From assembly GCA_018697195.1 (NCBI GenBank), contig CM031857.1, positions 66,068,607 through 66,132,606 on the forward strand: a DNA stretch of 64,000 nt, in the 5' to 3' direction. The notes below the pieces were generated by a model. It made no database searches. It was not told the origin of the DNA and worked only from the letters and a program-made list of their open reading frames with translations. This document shows positions 1-13,221 of the stretch, one piece after another (position 1 is the stretch's first letter; each line of letters opens with the position of its first letter). Made by a program: the position numbers and the translations under genes. The stretch is from Certhia americana (taxonomy: Eukaryota > Chordata > Aves > Passeriformes > Certhiidae).

Positions 1-3000
1 AAATCACCATTTCTGCTTAACCTGGCTGTGGGATAAAGAGCAGGGTGACTTGTATCTTTCAGACTCTGTTAAAGCCTATTTCTGAAGTCATAAATAGTTT
101 GCTGAAGAATTAATTTTTCCATGAACTTTTCCTCCATTAATTCATAATACAGCTATTTTGTGCTGCTGATAGCCAAAGCTGATGGGAGGATTTGGAGAAA
201 ATGCACTTTGTTTTCTAAGGATGTAGAAGTTTTTGTGGAATCAGAAAGATTTTACTTATTTTTCCAACCAAAGAAAACCCCTCCCCAAAATAAATTACAA
301 AGTAGCAATAATTACACTATTTCATTGATTTGTTTTGGAAAGCAGGGGGTATGAGGTAGTGCCTCAACCTGCACTTGGCTCCACCACCGAGGTACCAGTG
401 TTACAGCCCAGCCACTCTGGCTCTCTCCACCCTTGTGGAGCCACCAAGTCTTCCTGCCATCCTGAGAAAGTGCCCATCATCCTCCTGCGACATTAGAGGG
501 AGCCTGAGATGACTAAACCTTTAATTTACATGCCTTACATAGGTGATTAACATTAGCTAGGATGAATTTTGACTGCAGTGTATCATTGAAACATCTTACT
601 TTATTTTCCAGATCAAAGTATCTCATGTTTTTGTTCTGATGAAAGAGTTTGGTACTTAACAAGAGGAGTGCGTAAACATTCAACATATAAGTTAAAGAAG
701 CCAGCTGTTTACTGTATCTTTCCATTATCCTGCAATTCTGGTTCAAATAATATGCTATGGCATGTGGTTTATTATGGACTTCCACAGTGAAACCATAAAA
801 ATAAACAAATATCTTTGGCTCTTACTAACAATGAGAAATTTTGGGTTGGAATGCAAATTCCCCTCCACATCAAATTTTTTTGGAAAAGTGAAACTTTTTA
901 TTCTGTGGCAGTTTTTAAAATATTTGGTTCAGTTGTGACTCAGCACTGAAACAAATTCTGAAATTATATTTAACATGAACCATGTTCCTAACTTTAACCA
1001 GCTTTTCTGTTTCAGCAACAAGAGGGTCATTCAGAGACTAGTTCTCGTCTTAAAGACTGGGTGAACAGTTAGAAAGTAAAGAGAAATTCCAGTGATCTTT
1101 GTTGGTAGTGGGTCAGTGCAATAGTTCATTACCACTAACTGCTGGATACTACCCAGTAATTTGGCTTTAAGATGCAAAAATAAGCTAAGTGTTTAGGAAT
1201 AAGATGAATACTCTTCAGAAAAATTCATGGTCAACAAAATCTAAATGAATATTAAGTATAGCCGTTTACCAAAGTGTTTTCTAACAGTAGTAAGAAAGCA
1301 ACCAGAGACTTATTCAACCTTAAAAAAACAAAAAACAAAAAAACCCTCAAAGAATAATTTTACATTTATTTGAATAGAATGTGAGCGAAGAACACACACA
1401 CAAAAAATTCATTTGTGATACAGTTTGACTATGCTCTGTGCAACTAAAAATGCTAGAGCATCTACCATTAAGCTAAACAGAAGCGTGCTGTGACTTGATT
1501 GACCTATGCATCATTGCATGCCAATCTATTTGAGTTGTTTCACAGTTTGGAAATGTTCTCACATAATCCGACGTGTATGCTCACTGCACTTGTTTTTGGA
1601 GTTAACTTGCCCTTTTTTTGAATAGCACACATAATCTTCAAAGTTCAACTGGGAAAACAATTTATACACTGTGATAGTTAAAAAAGCAGCTCTGATGCTT
1701 CTTGTTGGTGGCATGAGGCTGGTACTGATTTCACTGAATTTCTTGTAAAAGTCCACTTTATCTGATTAGCAAGAAATGTCTTATGTGATAGTAAGAAGAG
1801 ATGTCATGGTGCTATTAGAGATAACACACTCGAGTCAGCAGTGGACTGTGGTCAGGACTATGTAATCAAATTGGTTTGTAAGTTGAGACACGTTCCAGCC
1901 GGATGCAGAGGAGGTGGCTTGGCATTTGCCAGGAATATCCATCCTGCAACTGTCAAATCCACAAACACAATCCATCATGCAGAATAATGGTTTTCTCCTT
2001 CCTGTCCACTCCACGGTCTAAGTGTGATTATTCATCTTGAACGCAACCAGTCTTTCACATATGCTTTATTTTATTGCACACAATCAGAGGCACACTGTGC
2101 TATCCTTAGAAAGTAAATATTTATTAATCTTCATTAGCAGAAATGTTCTCTGTATTGGTATATGATACTTGAAAGTAACCATCTGTTTTACATGTTATGG
2201 TATGACAACAGATTACAATGGTTGATTTTTCAACAGTGGTCACCGATAGGGTAAATAAGTACAAGGTGATGAGATAATCCTTACTCCTACTCACTTCTCT
2301 GTGGTAGGCAAAGCCTGAAAAATCAGGAAAAAATGTAGAATTCCATTTCGGGGTTTCTCAGTAAGTATTCAAGGTATCCCTGAGAAAGTCTGCAGTCCTA
2401 ATGAAATAGTAGCTTTCATTCATAACATTCATCACAAAATTTTCACCTGCTGTCTAAAAGTGTTTTAAATATTATATGTACTTATTTACAAATATATTAA
2501 TATATTTTTAATTTTTTTTTTTTTTTACCTCCAGTAACAAGATGTAGCATTTCATATAGCCTTTCAGGAACTGCTTAAAAAGAAGCCCTTGATATACCAG
2601 AGATTCTTAGCCAAATGAGAGTTTAGAAAGATGAATGTATTCATCAGCCCTCTCTAGGGAGTCAATTTTATGCTGAGTTAGAATGCAATGACAAAGTAAA
2701 TCAGTGTTTTTTGGTGCTAAAACACCTTCTCTTTTTTTTTTTTTTTCCCTTATTTTTATGATTTTGGGTTTGAAAGCATGATTTCTCCAAGATGCTTGCA
2801 AACTGAAGTCTGAAGGAGAATTAGGAAATAAACGTGTTTACTGACTAAGATTAAGCCAGTGCATGAGCAGGGGAACAGGAAGGATCATAAACGAGAGAGA
2901 CCAGTTCAAACCAATTTTCACAGAACTCCTCCCTTCAGTTACATTACTGTAAGTTACAAATATTACATCATCAGAACAAATGATTATTTGCTAATCCATG

Positions 3001-3575
3001 ATTCAGAAGAACAACCATTGTTAAACAGCAGCCTTTGGAAACTGCTTAACCCTTCATCCTCCCTTTGCTCTAGTACTGCGTGTAAAACAAAGAAGCTATG
3101 AATAAAGTGTGTTGAGAATACAGTGACTTATGAAATCAGTAAAGCACAGACTCCTTTATACAGAGAAATGGCAGAAAGGTGGCAGGTATTCAATGTGGCA
3201 AAAGAAGCCATTCGTACAGTCATACAAGTCATACAGGCAATTAATTTTCTGGAGATTGTGCTGAACTTCTCCTGAAGAATGCTGCTTACAATAAGTTCTT
3301 TGATGTAAATCTGTAATTTGGGAACATATCTTACAAAGACCCTGATATTCACATCTGCTCAGACCTCTAATTTTTTTCTATCCCAATGAATACTCCTGTC
3401 AGAGGACAGAAATGTCTCTGCAGATTAATGAATATATACAGTGAACCACAAGCAGAACATACTATCACAATCAGAAGATAGGAGAAGGAGATGTTTAAGA
3501 ACATGTCTCTATTAGTGCTATAGTTCAGGCTGGGAATGCTACTTTGAGGGGAATCTCCTGAATGCCCCTTGCTAG
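1..3575. other. AT-rich noncoding stretch, no gene recognised
   Basis: Open frames here are all under about 90 codons, show no recognisable domain and lie on both strands, so I take them as chance. The stretch holds an A-rich run near 1322-1347, T runs at 2512-2526 and 2732-2746, and otherwise unique AT-rich sequence. The part from about 1860 to 2130 has fewer simple runs and several homeodomain-like ATTA and TATGC-type words; it could be a conserved noncoding element, but that is only an impression. Confidence 0.6.
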
Positions 3576-4170
3576 CATAGAATCAAAGAATCATAAAATG
3601 ATAGACTGGTTTGGGTAGGAAGGAACTTTTGAAACTCGTCTAGTCCAAACCCCTGCAGCAAGCAGGGACATTGTCAACTAGACCAGGTTGCTTATCCAAC
3701 ATGCCTTTGATTATTCCCAGGTTTGGGGTATCCAAAACGTTCCAGTGTTTCATCCCTCTTTTCATTAAACATTTCTTCCTTGTATCTACCCTCTTAATTT
3801 AAAACCACTACCGTTTCACAAAACCACTACCCTTATCACAAAAGGGTATACGAAAAGGTGTGAGGTGTGTCCTTGTCTTTCTTATAATCCTCCTTTCAGC
3901 AGTGAAAGGTCACAATAAAGTTTCCCAAGAGCCTTCTCTTCTCCAGACTGGACAATCCCAATCCTTTTAGCTTTTCTTCATAGGAGAGGTGCTTCAGAGC
4001 TCCGATCATGGTATAGCCTTCCTCTGGATCTGTTCCAACAGGTCCACATTCTTCCTGAACTGAGGACCCCAGTGCTGGATGTAGCACTCCAGGTGGAGTC
4101 TCACATGGACAAAGTGAAGGGACAGAACCTCCCTCAACTGCTGGCCAATGAAGTTTTGGTTTATATCATG
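3576..4170 (-). mobile_element. CR1 LINE, 3' fragment, minus strand
   Basis: Read on the minus strand this is the 3' part of an avian CR1 retrotransposon. The left edge on the plus strand (from 3576) is the complement of the diagnostic CR1 3' terminus: repeated AGAATCAnAGAATCA-type octamers followed by a GGTTTGGGT-AGGAAGGAAC block. Further right come typical CR1 blocks in the expected order: a CAGTGTTTCATCCCTC-type segment, GCCTTCTCTTCTCCAGACTG, TTCATAGGAGAGGTGCT, CAACAGGTCCA, and GGACCCCAGTGCTGGATG. The minus-strand open frame at 3896-4087 contains a [20 protein letters not shown] segment, the known CR1 tail peptide. It is 5'-truncated, as most CR1 copies are, and carries many substitutions and indels, so it is old and dead. 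The 5' limit near 4170 is approximate. Confidence 0.95.
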
Positions 4171-4509
4171 AAGCCTCTTAAAATGTAGAACCTAGATTCC
4201 TTTTGGATGACACTAACTAAAAAATGTGCTCCAAAAAACTACCTAACACCCTTCTATTGTTAATGGAACTTCAGTCAACCTAGGATCAACCTAGAACTAG
4301 TCTGATGTCAAAGCCCAGAAATGTGTGCAGAGTACCCAGCATTCGTCAGCACCTCTTCCCACTAATCCGGATTTGCTAGGGTAGCTGGAAGCTACCCAGA
4401 CACCTCATTGCAATTTGCAGCTATTCCATTTATCTGCAGTATGATTGCTATTTAAAATTTTGTCTGCTGTTGTAGATACTTTGTTCTCAGAGTTCTAAGA
4501 GCCTTCAGG

Positions 4510-4533
4510 AATGACCATTTTTTTTTGGTCATT
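4510..4533. repeat. Short perfect inverted repeat with T8 loop
   Basis: AATGACCA at 4510-4517 is the exact reverse complement of TGGTCATT at 4526-4533, separated by eight T residues. The figure is clear, but an 8-bp stem is common enough in AT-rich vertebrate DNA that I attach no function to it. Confidence 0.85.
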
Positions 4534-4721
4534 CATTTACTGTAAATGTAATTAGGCTACCGATGGAGATGATTTTGTTCTGAAAAAGCGTGTTTCTTTT
4601 TAGAGGAAGTTCTTAAGAGATAATTGGATGAGTTGATTTCCTTGAGGCAGAGTTCACACTCCGTGTGCAGATGATCCTTTTGACTTTGTGCTTTGTTGGC
4701 TGTTTTATTATGCCAGATAGC

Positions 4722-4761
4722 AATGGATTGCATTGACGTAGTCATGGATTACATTGATGTA
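4722..4761. repeat. Imperfect 21-bp tandem duplication
   Basis: AATGGATTGCATTGACGTAG (from 4722) is followed 21 bp later by CATGGATTACATTGATGTAA (from 4743). The copies differ at a few positions, and a partial third unit follows (AATGGATGC from about 4762). Looks like replication slippage followed by drift. Confidence 0.75.
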
Positions 4762-4989
4762 AATGGATGCATAAAAGATGTAAATTAGTTTCACTTTCTG
4801 TCTACAAGTAGTAGGAACTTACACATTAGTCTATGTGTAGGATTTTTTAGGTATAATTGTAAAGGAAAAAGTACCTCATGAGAAGGATGTCTGAACTCAT
4901 AAATGTTCCCAATTAGACAAGATAGGTCAGAGAAATCTTCACAATCCCCAAAAGGATGAGTGTTGTTTTCCTCAGGTCTGAGTGTACAG

Positions 4990-5090
4990 GATTCAGCTCA
5001 GCCTAGTTTATGGTGTCTGCAGTGTAGATATCTGCACCTCAATTAGATGTTAAGCTCCTATTAAAATTAAAGGAGAGTTTGAAGATTGCC
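4990..5090. repeat. Old interspersed repeat fragment (unnamed)
   Basis: Shares CTGCAGTGTAGATRTCTGCA (5017-5036) with 47756-47775 at 19 of 20 positions, in similar surroundings (a preceding GGAT-rich part and a following CTnnTTnAAAnnnAA region). Repeated TGTAGAT-TCTGCA words of this type recur in bird genomes in decayed repeats. I cannot name the family without a repeat library. Confidence 0.4.
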
Positions 5091-8000
5091 TAAGCACTGC
5101 CTTCTAGTGTCATTTGAGATGCCATCAAGAATAAAAGATATCTGCATAAAGCCTGAAGATAACACCCAAGACCTAGGGGTGACCCATGCTCTTCTGGAGC
5201 AGCCTAAGGGTGACAACACATAGCATCTAACACTTCAATAAGACTTCTATGTCTAGGAAACTGTCTTGGAGATGAGCTTTCCTTTCTGAGGGGAACTTGT
5301 TCAAGCCCAGATACAGACACCTGTGGTACCTAGTTTAAATGCAGGCAAGATTAATTCCTCTCAGTATTCCATAATGAATGCAATGGAAGTGGTAAACAAG
5401 TGCTGGGAGTGGGAAGAATAGCCCTGTTCACAGGGAAGAAAAGGCAGAGGTAGGTTGTAGTACTGTTTATGAACACACATGGCATATTTATGTGTGCTGG
5501 AAATAGGACTGTGCAAATAACGGATTTTTTGGTTTGGTGGTTGGACTGAAAGTTATACAGTATACATTCCTTTTAGTTAACCTGAAATAGATTTTTTTGC
5601 TTCTGTGCATGTGTTTTTAACTAATAAAGCAGATGAGACACACATTCCTTATATTAATGACAAGGAAATAAACTTCTATGTAGCTGAAGCCATGGATTAG
5701 ACATGGTAGCATGTGGCAGTGGATTAAACATCTTAGAAAGGATGCTAGGTAGGAACTACTGGCTCATGAACTGAAAACTGCCACACAGTGATATGGCATG
5801 AAAGAATAAATAATCTTTTTTCACAGCGTGACTGGAAAGCTTTTCTGCCATATTACGTATTTTATGGGTTCTACTCAGCAACTTTTGCTTTAGATTGTGT
5901 TCACTGGAAGTACCACAATACTTATTCACCTAAGTAAGTGAGCAAAAGTGAATCATCACGCAAAAAGATTGTGAAACCAGGCAGTATATCTTATGTATCT
6001 ATGTTTTCACCCGTCTCTAAAATAATCATGCAAAACCCATCATTTGGGGGATAAATGAGCAAGATTCTTGTGGTCTGACATCAGATTTAGACCTGAAAGT
6101 TTTTCTGGTTTAATTATATTGTTAAACTTGTAAAATACGTCAAGTTAAATGATGCTATTACTGTTTTGGAAGTACCGAAACTGCTTCAGGTTATGCTCAC
6201 TCAGAATCTAGAATAAATTATAACGGCATTAAAACTTTCATCCCAACATGACTATGTTTGCAAGACAGCGTATATCTGTACTTGTAAAGCTGCTAGATTT
6301 ACCTACTCACACAGGAATTCTCAGGTGAATAAATTGAACAGACTTTGACTCCTGATCAACAAAAACAATCCTTATTAAAAAAAAAAAAAGTAAAAGTACC
6401 TGTGATATTAAGTTGATACCCATGAGCAGTGTATCACTACAGATGTTTAGAAATATATAAGTTGATACTTCAAATTATCACATGGAAAGTTGTGCAGTTG
6501 GCAGCAAAACTTGCTTTTCCTTAAAAAAAAAGTTATATTAATATTTACTTGATTGCTTGATAAAAGTAATACTACAGAAGAATATTGCAAAACCTTGGAG
6601 GCTTGGCATGCTTTTTTATGTGGGTGGAAAAATGTTGTGCCGAAGCCAAGCTGTAATGAATCATGAAACTGTAGCATAAAAAACATACTAGATCTACTTT
6701 TTTTTAAGGAAAAAAAATGACAGCTAGAATAATAAAATTGTTGGCCTTACAAGTATATGCAACGTAAACATGTTGCTGAAATGATATTGAAGAGCAGATC
6801 ATGCAGGACAGACTTTGATCGTAAGGAGAGCAGGAGGATTTTGGCCTTCAATCACAACTGAGCTCTGAACTGAGAAGTCCCATCACCCAAGACATTCTCT
6901 ATGGAATCTCAAGAGAGACAGGATTATTTCTGTATCTTCTATATTAATGATAAATGCCAAAATAACCCTCCACATGTTAGTGCAGCAGAGGATGGCAAGT
7001 AAGCAGGTTACTTTAGTCTTTATGCCTCTGGTGTCTCAACAATTAGGGAGGACTTCAGGGAAAGGCACGTAAAATTTGATTGCTATGCTGACACCCCATC
7101 TGTCTTCCTATCAACCTAATGCCATAATTACCAGGTTGAAATAAAGACATGTGTAATGCCAGGTAAAAATGAGAGTGTGTTAAATCTCCTGCGTGAGCAT
7201 CAGCGCATGTGTATGAAATGGTGCTGGCTAAAGCAAGGGCAGGGACCCTGCTCTGACCTGGAGGCCAAGCAACACTGGCTGCCTTGCATCAGTCCTTTCT
7301 ACACATGACTTATCCCAGAGACTGCACGGAGGGACAATCTTCAGGACAAGGCCAAGAAGTGAGCTAAGACTCAAGCAGCGTGACCGTCAAGAATCTGGTG
7401 AATAAGGTCTCTAGCAGATTATCTGTATAAATGTACCCATTGAGGTTTATTATAGGGAAACAGTCATTGCAGGTAATCCTATTCTAGTTATTAAAATTAT
7501 CTAAATATGCCACATACACGTACTCCATTGACTATTGTAGTCCTGTGTTTCTTCTTTATATAACAATCATTTAAACATACTCACCAACTGACAAACATGG
7601 AACTATGCTTGAAGAATTTATGCAAAATATCTTATGGTATTTTTTGAATTCAAGCCAAAGTTCTTCTTTGGATGGACCAGCTAAAGAAACGAGGAAGCAG
7701 AAATACCAGATGCATGGAGAATTATCTTCATGGGACGTCCAAATTTTGCCATCTTTTAAAAAAAATGAGGTGAATTACTATTGAAACCTCTTCAATGAAT
7801 TTGCTTCTAAGTTTTCGCTCAGAAGGGAGTAGGTTGGAATAAAAAACAAAAGCGCACTTCTTTTTGAAAGGGCCAAAACATCATAAAGAGTAGACAGAAC
7901 AACACCCAAGTGAGAATATGCTCAGAAGCACATGCAAATGGAAGGAGAGGGAGAGTGGGATGTGCTTGTGCCTTGTAGATGCTACTTGCAACTACGTCTC

Positions 8001-8589
8001 CCTGCCTCATGCATACATGTGAGGAAAATCCCAGGGCTCTTATCACTCACCACATCTGAATCTGAGGCCACTCCCCAGGCAGGCAAATTTGTCAGGAGCT
8101 TTGGCTGGGCATTATGATCTGCATTGACCTCCAGGTCTTCACTTGAGGAAGCTTGCTCCAAAGTCCAAATTCTGCCACTCTTGCTGTCATCAAGCAGTCC
8201 CTTATTTCCCAATCTATTTGCTATCTCTCAGGTCTCAATTTGGCCCTCAATTAGCAACACAGATGATGCACCATTTACATTACTCTGAGATTTTTATTAA
8301 CATCAGAAAACTCATTCTGCATGACATCTCCACGTGCTACGGCTAACAAATCAATGAATGAATAGTTGTGTAGGGGCAGGGGAAACTGATGAAAAGACCC
8401 TTGAACTCCATCACTGTCTCCATAACCAAACCATACAACATGCCCTGGTCTGATGCTTTTGTGCCTACACCTCCACATAAATATTTTAACTTATTTTACC
8501 ATTGGTTACTATTATTGGTTGTACAATTCTATAAACATGAGCTCATTTCAAAACACATGGCTGGTGGTGTTTAATATAAATGGAAGTTT

Positions 8590-8689
8590 TAAGCTCTGCA
8601 GAGCTTATATATATGTAGTCAATATTATATATATATCTTTCAGAGCTTATATATATGCTTAAGTTAATATATATATATATATAATATGT
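8590..8689. repeat. 18-bp perfect palindrome, 17-bp direct repeat and AT tract
   Basis: Positions 8590-8607 (TAAGCTCTGCAGAGCTTA) form a perfect 18-bp palindrome. Its right half continues into CAGAGCTTATATATATG (8599-8615), repeated exactly at 8641-8657. A (TA)n tract follows at about 8666-8689. The arrangement suggests slippage within an AT-dinucleotide region that copied half of the palindrome. Confidence 0.85.
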
Positions 8690-11600
8690 AGACCTTTTTC
8701 TCTCTATTTTTTCACTCCGCATGAAGCCAGGAAAAATGTGTTTCTTCTCAACAGTTTTTATAAGAAAAGGAAACACATTACAAATATATATAGTCAAAAA
8801 CATGAAAAAGAAAATGTTAAATTAAAAAGAAAAACAAGAACTAAGAGCTAGAGAAAATAATTAATCACAATATTTCTGCCAAACAAACTTTTTTGTCAGC
8901 TGTATTCACAAAATACAAGATAGAAAACTGAAGACAAGAAGGTATATGAATAGGTAGAGCCTATTGTCTGTAGTTAACCAAAGAGTAAATATAATACTAT
9001 AATCCAATATACTCCAATATAATATTATAATCAACTGCTTCTTTAATCACCCACTGTGAGCAAGATTTCTTCCACAGAAGCAATGTCTCCATGTTCCCTC
9101 AGGAAATTCCCACAGGATTTTCTGACCATTTCAATCCTCCATGTTCGAAATTTCATACTGTATTTTTTTTTTCCCAAACTTTGTCTTCCATATTTGTAGC
9201 ATATTTTGCAGGAAAGGAGGATTTGCACTTTCATTAGAAATAAATCCTACCCAAATAGCTCACACAATTTCTCAGAGCTTGGTGGCTCCTATATCACTGA
9301 GAGACAGAATGTGAAGTTCAACTTTTCATATCTCTCCCAGAACCCAGGATCAGCAGGCAGATGAACAGTGAGTGAAATAGTTGGTCTGAATGAGCTTCAT
9401 CAAAAATAGTGCCATTGATTATTCTAATAGAAAGAGAATAGAGCAAGAACACAGAGTTCTTCTAAGAAGTGTCTTGGATATACCTCTGTCCTTTGAAGGC
9501 TTTTCCCTTTCCTAAGATGATAGCACAATTCTTCCACTTAGCAGTGGGCTCCTCAGTAGGAAACTTGCTGGAGAAGAATAGAAACAACAACCAGAAGCTC
9601 CAGCTGGTAGAAACATAGCTGTGGAAACAACCAGAATGGGGACATCAGAGACCAACTCTTATGGGAAGGGCTTTGTGGTAACATAACAAACGCACACCCC
9701 TGACATGATAGTGGCCCAGGAATAGGTAGTGACAAGGCGAATTCATCTCCCCAGCTGTGACCAAGTGACAGAATGAGAGACAACTGCTGAAAAGCCACTG
9801 AATGCCAATCAAAAGTTTTCAACAATTTGAAGTTCTGTAGGTCATCAGGGAGAAATGTAGGGTGCAAAAAGAGCACAGAGAAGATGTAACAAGATGAATG
9901 CAAATGATTTGTTTATGTGGTGCTATAGTTATGATATAACTATATATATATAAATAAAGATATGATATATCTACCTTTGCCAGTGGTTTCAGGGGAATAA
10001 GAGCATGAGAAATGCTGGGCCAAATATGACAAATATCCCCACAGTTCTGTATTTGATACCATTCAGGAACAGCTGCTTTCTATGCAGCTGAATGCATTTC
10101 TATAAATGAGTAGAGTATCTATTTTTAAAATAATTTTCTGGATTTTCATGATTAAAAGAGTTTGGAGTTGTACACAAGTCATTGTGCATAGCAGTCACTG
10201 ATTAATTCTTCTGCCATGTTTGTCTGATTTCCACTTTGAACCATTCTTACTTTTGCCCCTCTGCATTGTATACAGGGGTTATGTAGTCATTGTATGAAAA
10301 AATTCTGTGACCCCTCTACTAGTTCCTTCATTAAGCAATCTCTATTTATGGATTTTGTAGGAATTGTGCTTCTTTAACAGTTATGGAGATCTGTATAAAT
10401 TCTGTTCTTCACTAACCATTCTTTAAAGGGAAGAATCCTTTGTTTTGTAGTTGCAGAAAGGGGCAAGGAACACAAAGAATTGTGTATAATAAATACAAAT
10501 GTAGGAACTAAAATTATGATGAATGCTCCAAGTGTTGTGCACATTGCTACTATTAGTCATCCATTAAAATTAAAACCAGCCAACTCTTAAGTCTCAAACA
10601 GATAAATTTGATGCCTTGGTCCTATTTTCAGAGGAGAACCAGATTCAGAGAGGATTTTATAAGGTTTCCTTGCGGTTATATCCACCTGAACCTGAACATT
10701 GGACCTTAATCCAAAGCACAGACTTAAGTTTCATGTACAGTCAGATGCTTATGGAGTCAGTGGCTATGGACCAGAATTTTAAAGGAACATCCAATTTATG
10801 TTAGGTTAATTATGTCTCCATACTTTTTTAATGTTTGAGGTATTAGTGTATTAGGTATTTGTCATATTAGTGGCTGCTGCATGTGCAGTTAATAATGCCT
10901 AACTTCTGCACACATCATGTAAGACACATAGAAATGTATAACTTCTACTCCAAGAACCAGAAACCATAAATTATTTGGATCACTTAATATCAAGTACTTT
11001 TTAATTTTGTTTCCATGTAATTTTATTTCCAAGAAAGCGTTAGTACTACAGCACAAAGCCTGTGCCAGTAGGTCCATCAGGTGTTGATCCATTGTAAAGC
11101 TGAATTTGTATATTTAACTGGACTTGCAATCATGAGAAGCCTATTTCTTTTCCAATGACAGAACTACATTATATACTTTTTCTAAAGGTAAACATTAAAA
11201 TATATTGCCTTACAAACATGCTAGCAGCCTTAGTGTTAATAGGGAAGATCTCCACTGATTTATTTGTTCTAATTGTGGTGGGCCTGTCCCCAAAAAGAGT
11301 GAGCTTGGTCCCCATTGTCAATATTCACCTTTGAAACTACATCTTCACTGTGACTGCCCTCATACCTAACTGAAACTTTCAAGATATAGAGCAGGAGCTA
11401 ATTTCCCTTGAGCCTTGCCTATGACTGTGCTAGATAGAAGCCCTTGGCAGCATCCTCTACTCTAGAGCAGGAAATTTTTTTTTCTTCCAGTAAATACTTT
11501 TTTTCAGTCGTTTGTTTCTTTAACTAGAGATAGTACGTAGCATTCTTCATCATTTCAAGAGCAGCAAAAGCAGTTTTTGTAATGATAGTTCAGGGAAATG

Positions 11601-12648
11601 TTTTTTCTGGTATTGATGATTGTTCTATAACTGAAAGGAATATTCTCATTTCTATAACTGCCTCTTTAACCTTTAGGGGGCTAAAATAATGGTCTACCGA
11701 AGCTCTTTCTGGCCTTCAGAAGAGGCAGAGGATGTTGTTTCCCATTCCTTCCCCTAAAGATCATAGGAAGCTGAAGATTATTGCTGCAAACATTTCCTTT
11801 TAGTTTAGGAGTTCTGGAATCCTTGTTCCACTCCAAGGTTTGTCAGAGACTCACCCTTTTTAGGAGTCCTGATGTGACATTTGGCTCTGACAAGGCTCCT
11901 GTGTGCCTTCTACTAAGAAGGTTTCAGGGCACCAGAAAAGCAGCCAAGTCCTCCTTCACACAATGTCCTGACTGTGGTTGGAAAAAACATTTTTCCTCAA
12001 GGTACTGAAAGGGTGGACTGCATTCCTTGGCCTCTGGAAAGGAAAGGTTTCATGTAATTCTCAAAAAGTAGCTCATGGCTCATACTTTGAAGAGATGTAG
12101 ATAAAAATAGTGGCAGTAGCAGTAGCAGCTTTCCCCTGGAACAGGTTCTTTGGTAGAGGATCATTGATAACACATTGCTTAAAGAAGGCTTTGACTCTGA
12201 GTGGACTTTCATAGCTTCATCCCCTGCAGTGCTGGGTCATAAGGAGTGGCACTGGCAGAGCCACTCTTGCCTCTTCTATCGCATGCAGCCTATGAGGGGC
12301 AACTAAAGTAATGAGCCTTTTCTAGGTGCTGAAAGGAGCACCTCACTCAGCCTGCTGAATTCTTCTGGACTTACTTCTTGTTCAGAAGTAAGAACTTATT
12401 TTCTCTGAGGTAATATTCACTTCAGGAAATAGTTCACTGATGGCAATACGGATACATCCCTGTCAAATTTGTTTCCTCCAGTCCTCCTCAGCTCTCTAAA
12501 AATATGTCCCAATCTTCCCAAGTGAATATGTATCATCTTGCAAGACTCATAACATGTGCCCTCAGAAAATACTGTTGCACCAGCTGTAGTGCAATCTTCC
12601 TATCAGACATATTGAACTTTAAAAATGCACACAAAAATGATTAGTATG

Positions 12649-13221
12649 TGTGCTGATTTTGGCTGGGACAGTTAATTTTCTTCAAAATAGGCAGTAAAGG
12701 TCACACTGAAAACTTGGGCTATGTGCTGTAAAGAGTGTTGATAATGCAGGGGTGTTTTAGTTACTGCTGAGCAGTGCTTACACAGTCGAGGTCTCCTGTT
12801 TGTCATCCCACCCCACCAGAGAGGTGGCTTGGGCTGCACAAAAAGTTGGGAGAGGACACAGCTGGGACAACTGACCCTAAGTGACTAAAGGGATAACCCA
12901 CATCATTCGCACTGTGGGGGGAAGGAGAAGGAAGGGGAGGATGTTCCGAGTGATAGCATTTGTCATCCCAAGTCACCATTAGGCATGATAGAGCCCTGCC
13001 TTCCTTAAGATGGCTGAACACCTGCCTGCCCCTAGGAAGGGGTGAACTAATTGGTTTGTCTTGTGAACTTGTGGCTTTTCCTTTACCTACTGAACTGTTT
13101 TTATCTCAACCCACAAGTTTTATCACTTTTACTCTTCTAATGCTTTCCCTTGTTCTACTGTGGAAAAGTGAGTAAGCAACTGTGTGGGTCTGAGTTGACA
13201 TCTGGAGGTTAAATCATGACA
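12649..13221 (+). mobile_element. Solo LTR of an avian ERV3/ERVL-type endogenous retrovirus
   Basis: The segment starts TGTGCTGATTTTGGCTGGGA and ends GGTTAAATCATGACA, close to the ends I know for a common bird LTR family. Landmarks appear in the expected order: GTTAATTTTCTTC, GTTTTAGTTACTGCTGAGCA, CCCCACCAGAGAGG, AGTTGGGAGAGGACACAGCT, ATGGCTGAACACCTGCCTGC, and a T/C-rich ATCTCAACCCACAAGTTTT end. The 5 bp on either side are GTATG (12644-12648) and TTATG (13222-13226), a 4-of-5 match consistent with a decayed target-site duplication. No internal gag, pol or env sequence flanks it, so the provirus has been lost by LTR-LTR recombination. The TATA-containing part of the LTR seems deleted near 12900 and the poly(A) signal region near 13090 is mutated, so it is probably inactive. 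Family name not certain. Confidence 0.9.

Larger units (their letters stand above)
4171..12648. other. AT-rich noncoding stretch with small repeats
   Basis: No gene is recognised. Frames such as 9553-9903 minus (116 codons) have no family resemblance and no coding support. Within it are an 8-bp-arm hairpin at 4510-4533, an imperfect 21-bp tandem duplication at 4722-4761, part of an old interspersed repeat around 5000-5090, a palindrome plus AT-dinucleotide tract at 8590-8689, and a second AT tract near 9931-9973. The rest looks like unique sequence. Confidence 0.6.

Noticed and set aside
3896..4087. 63-codon minus-strand frame resembling a protein tail
   Set aside because: It is the 3' part of the CR1 element at 3576-4170, not a host gene.
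9553..9903. 116-codon minus-strand frame rich in Leu, Ser and Phe
   Set aside because: Composition looks like the complement of random AT/purine-rich DNA, with no family resemblance or splice sites.
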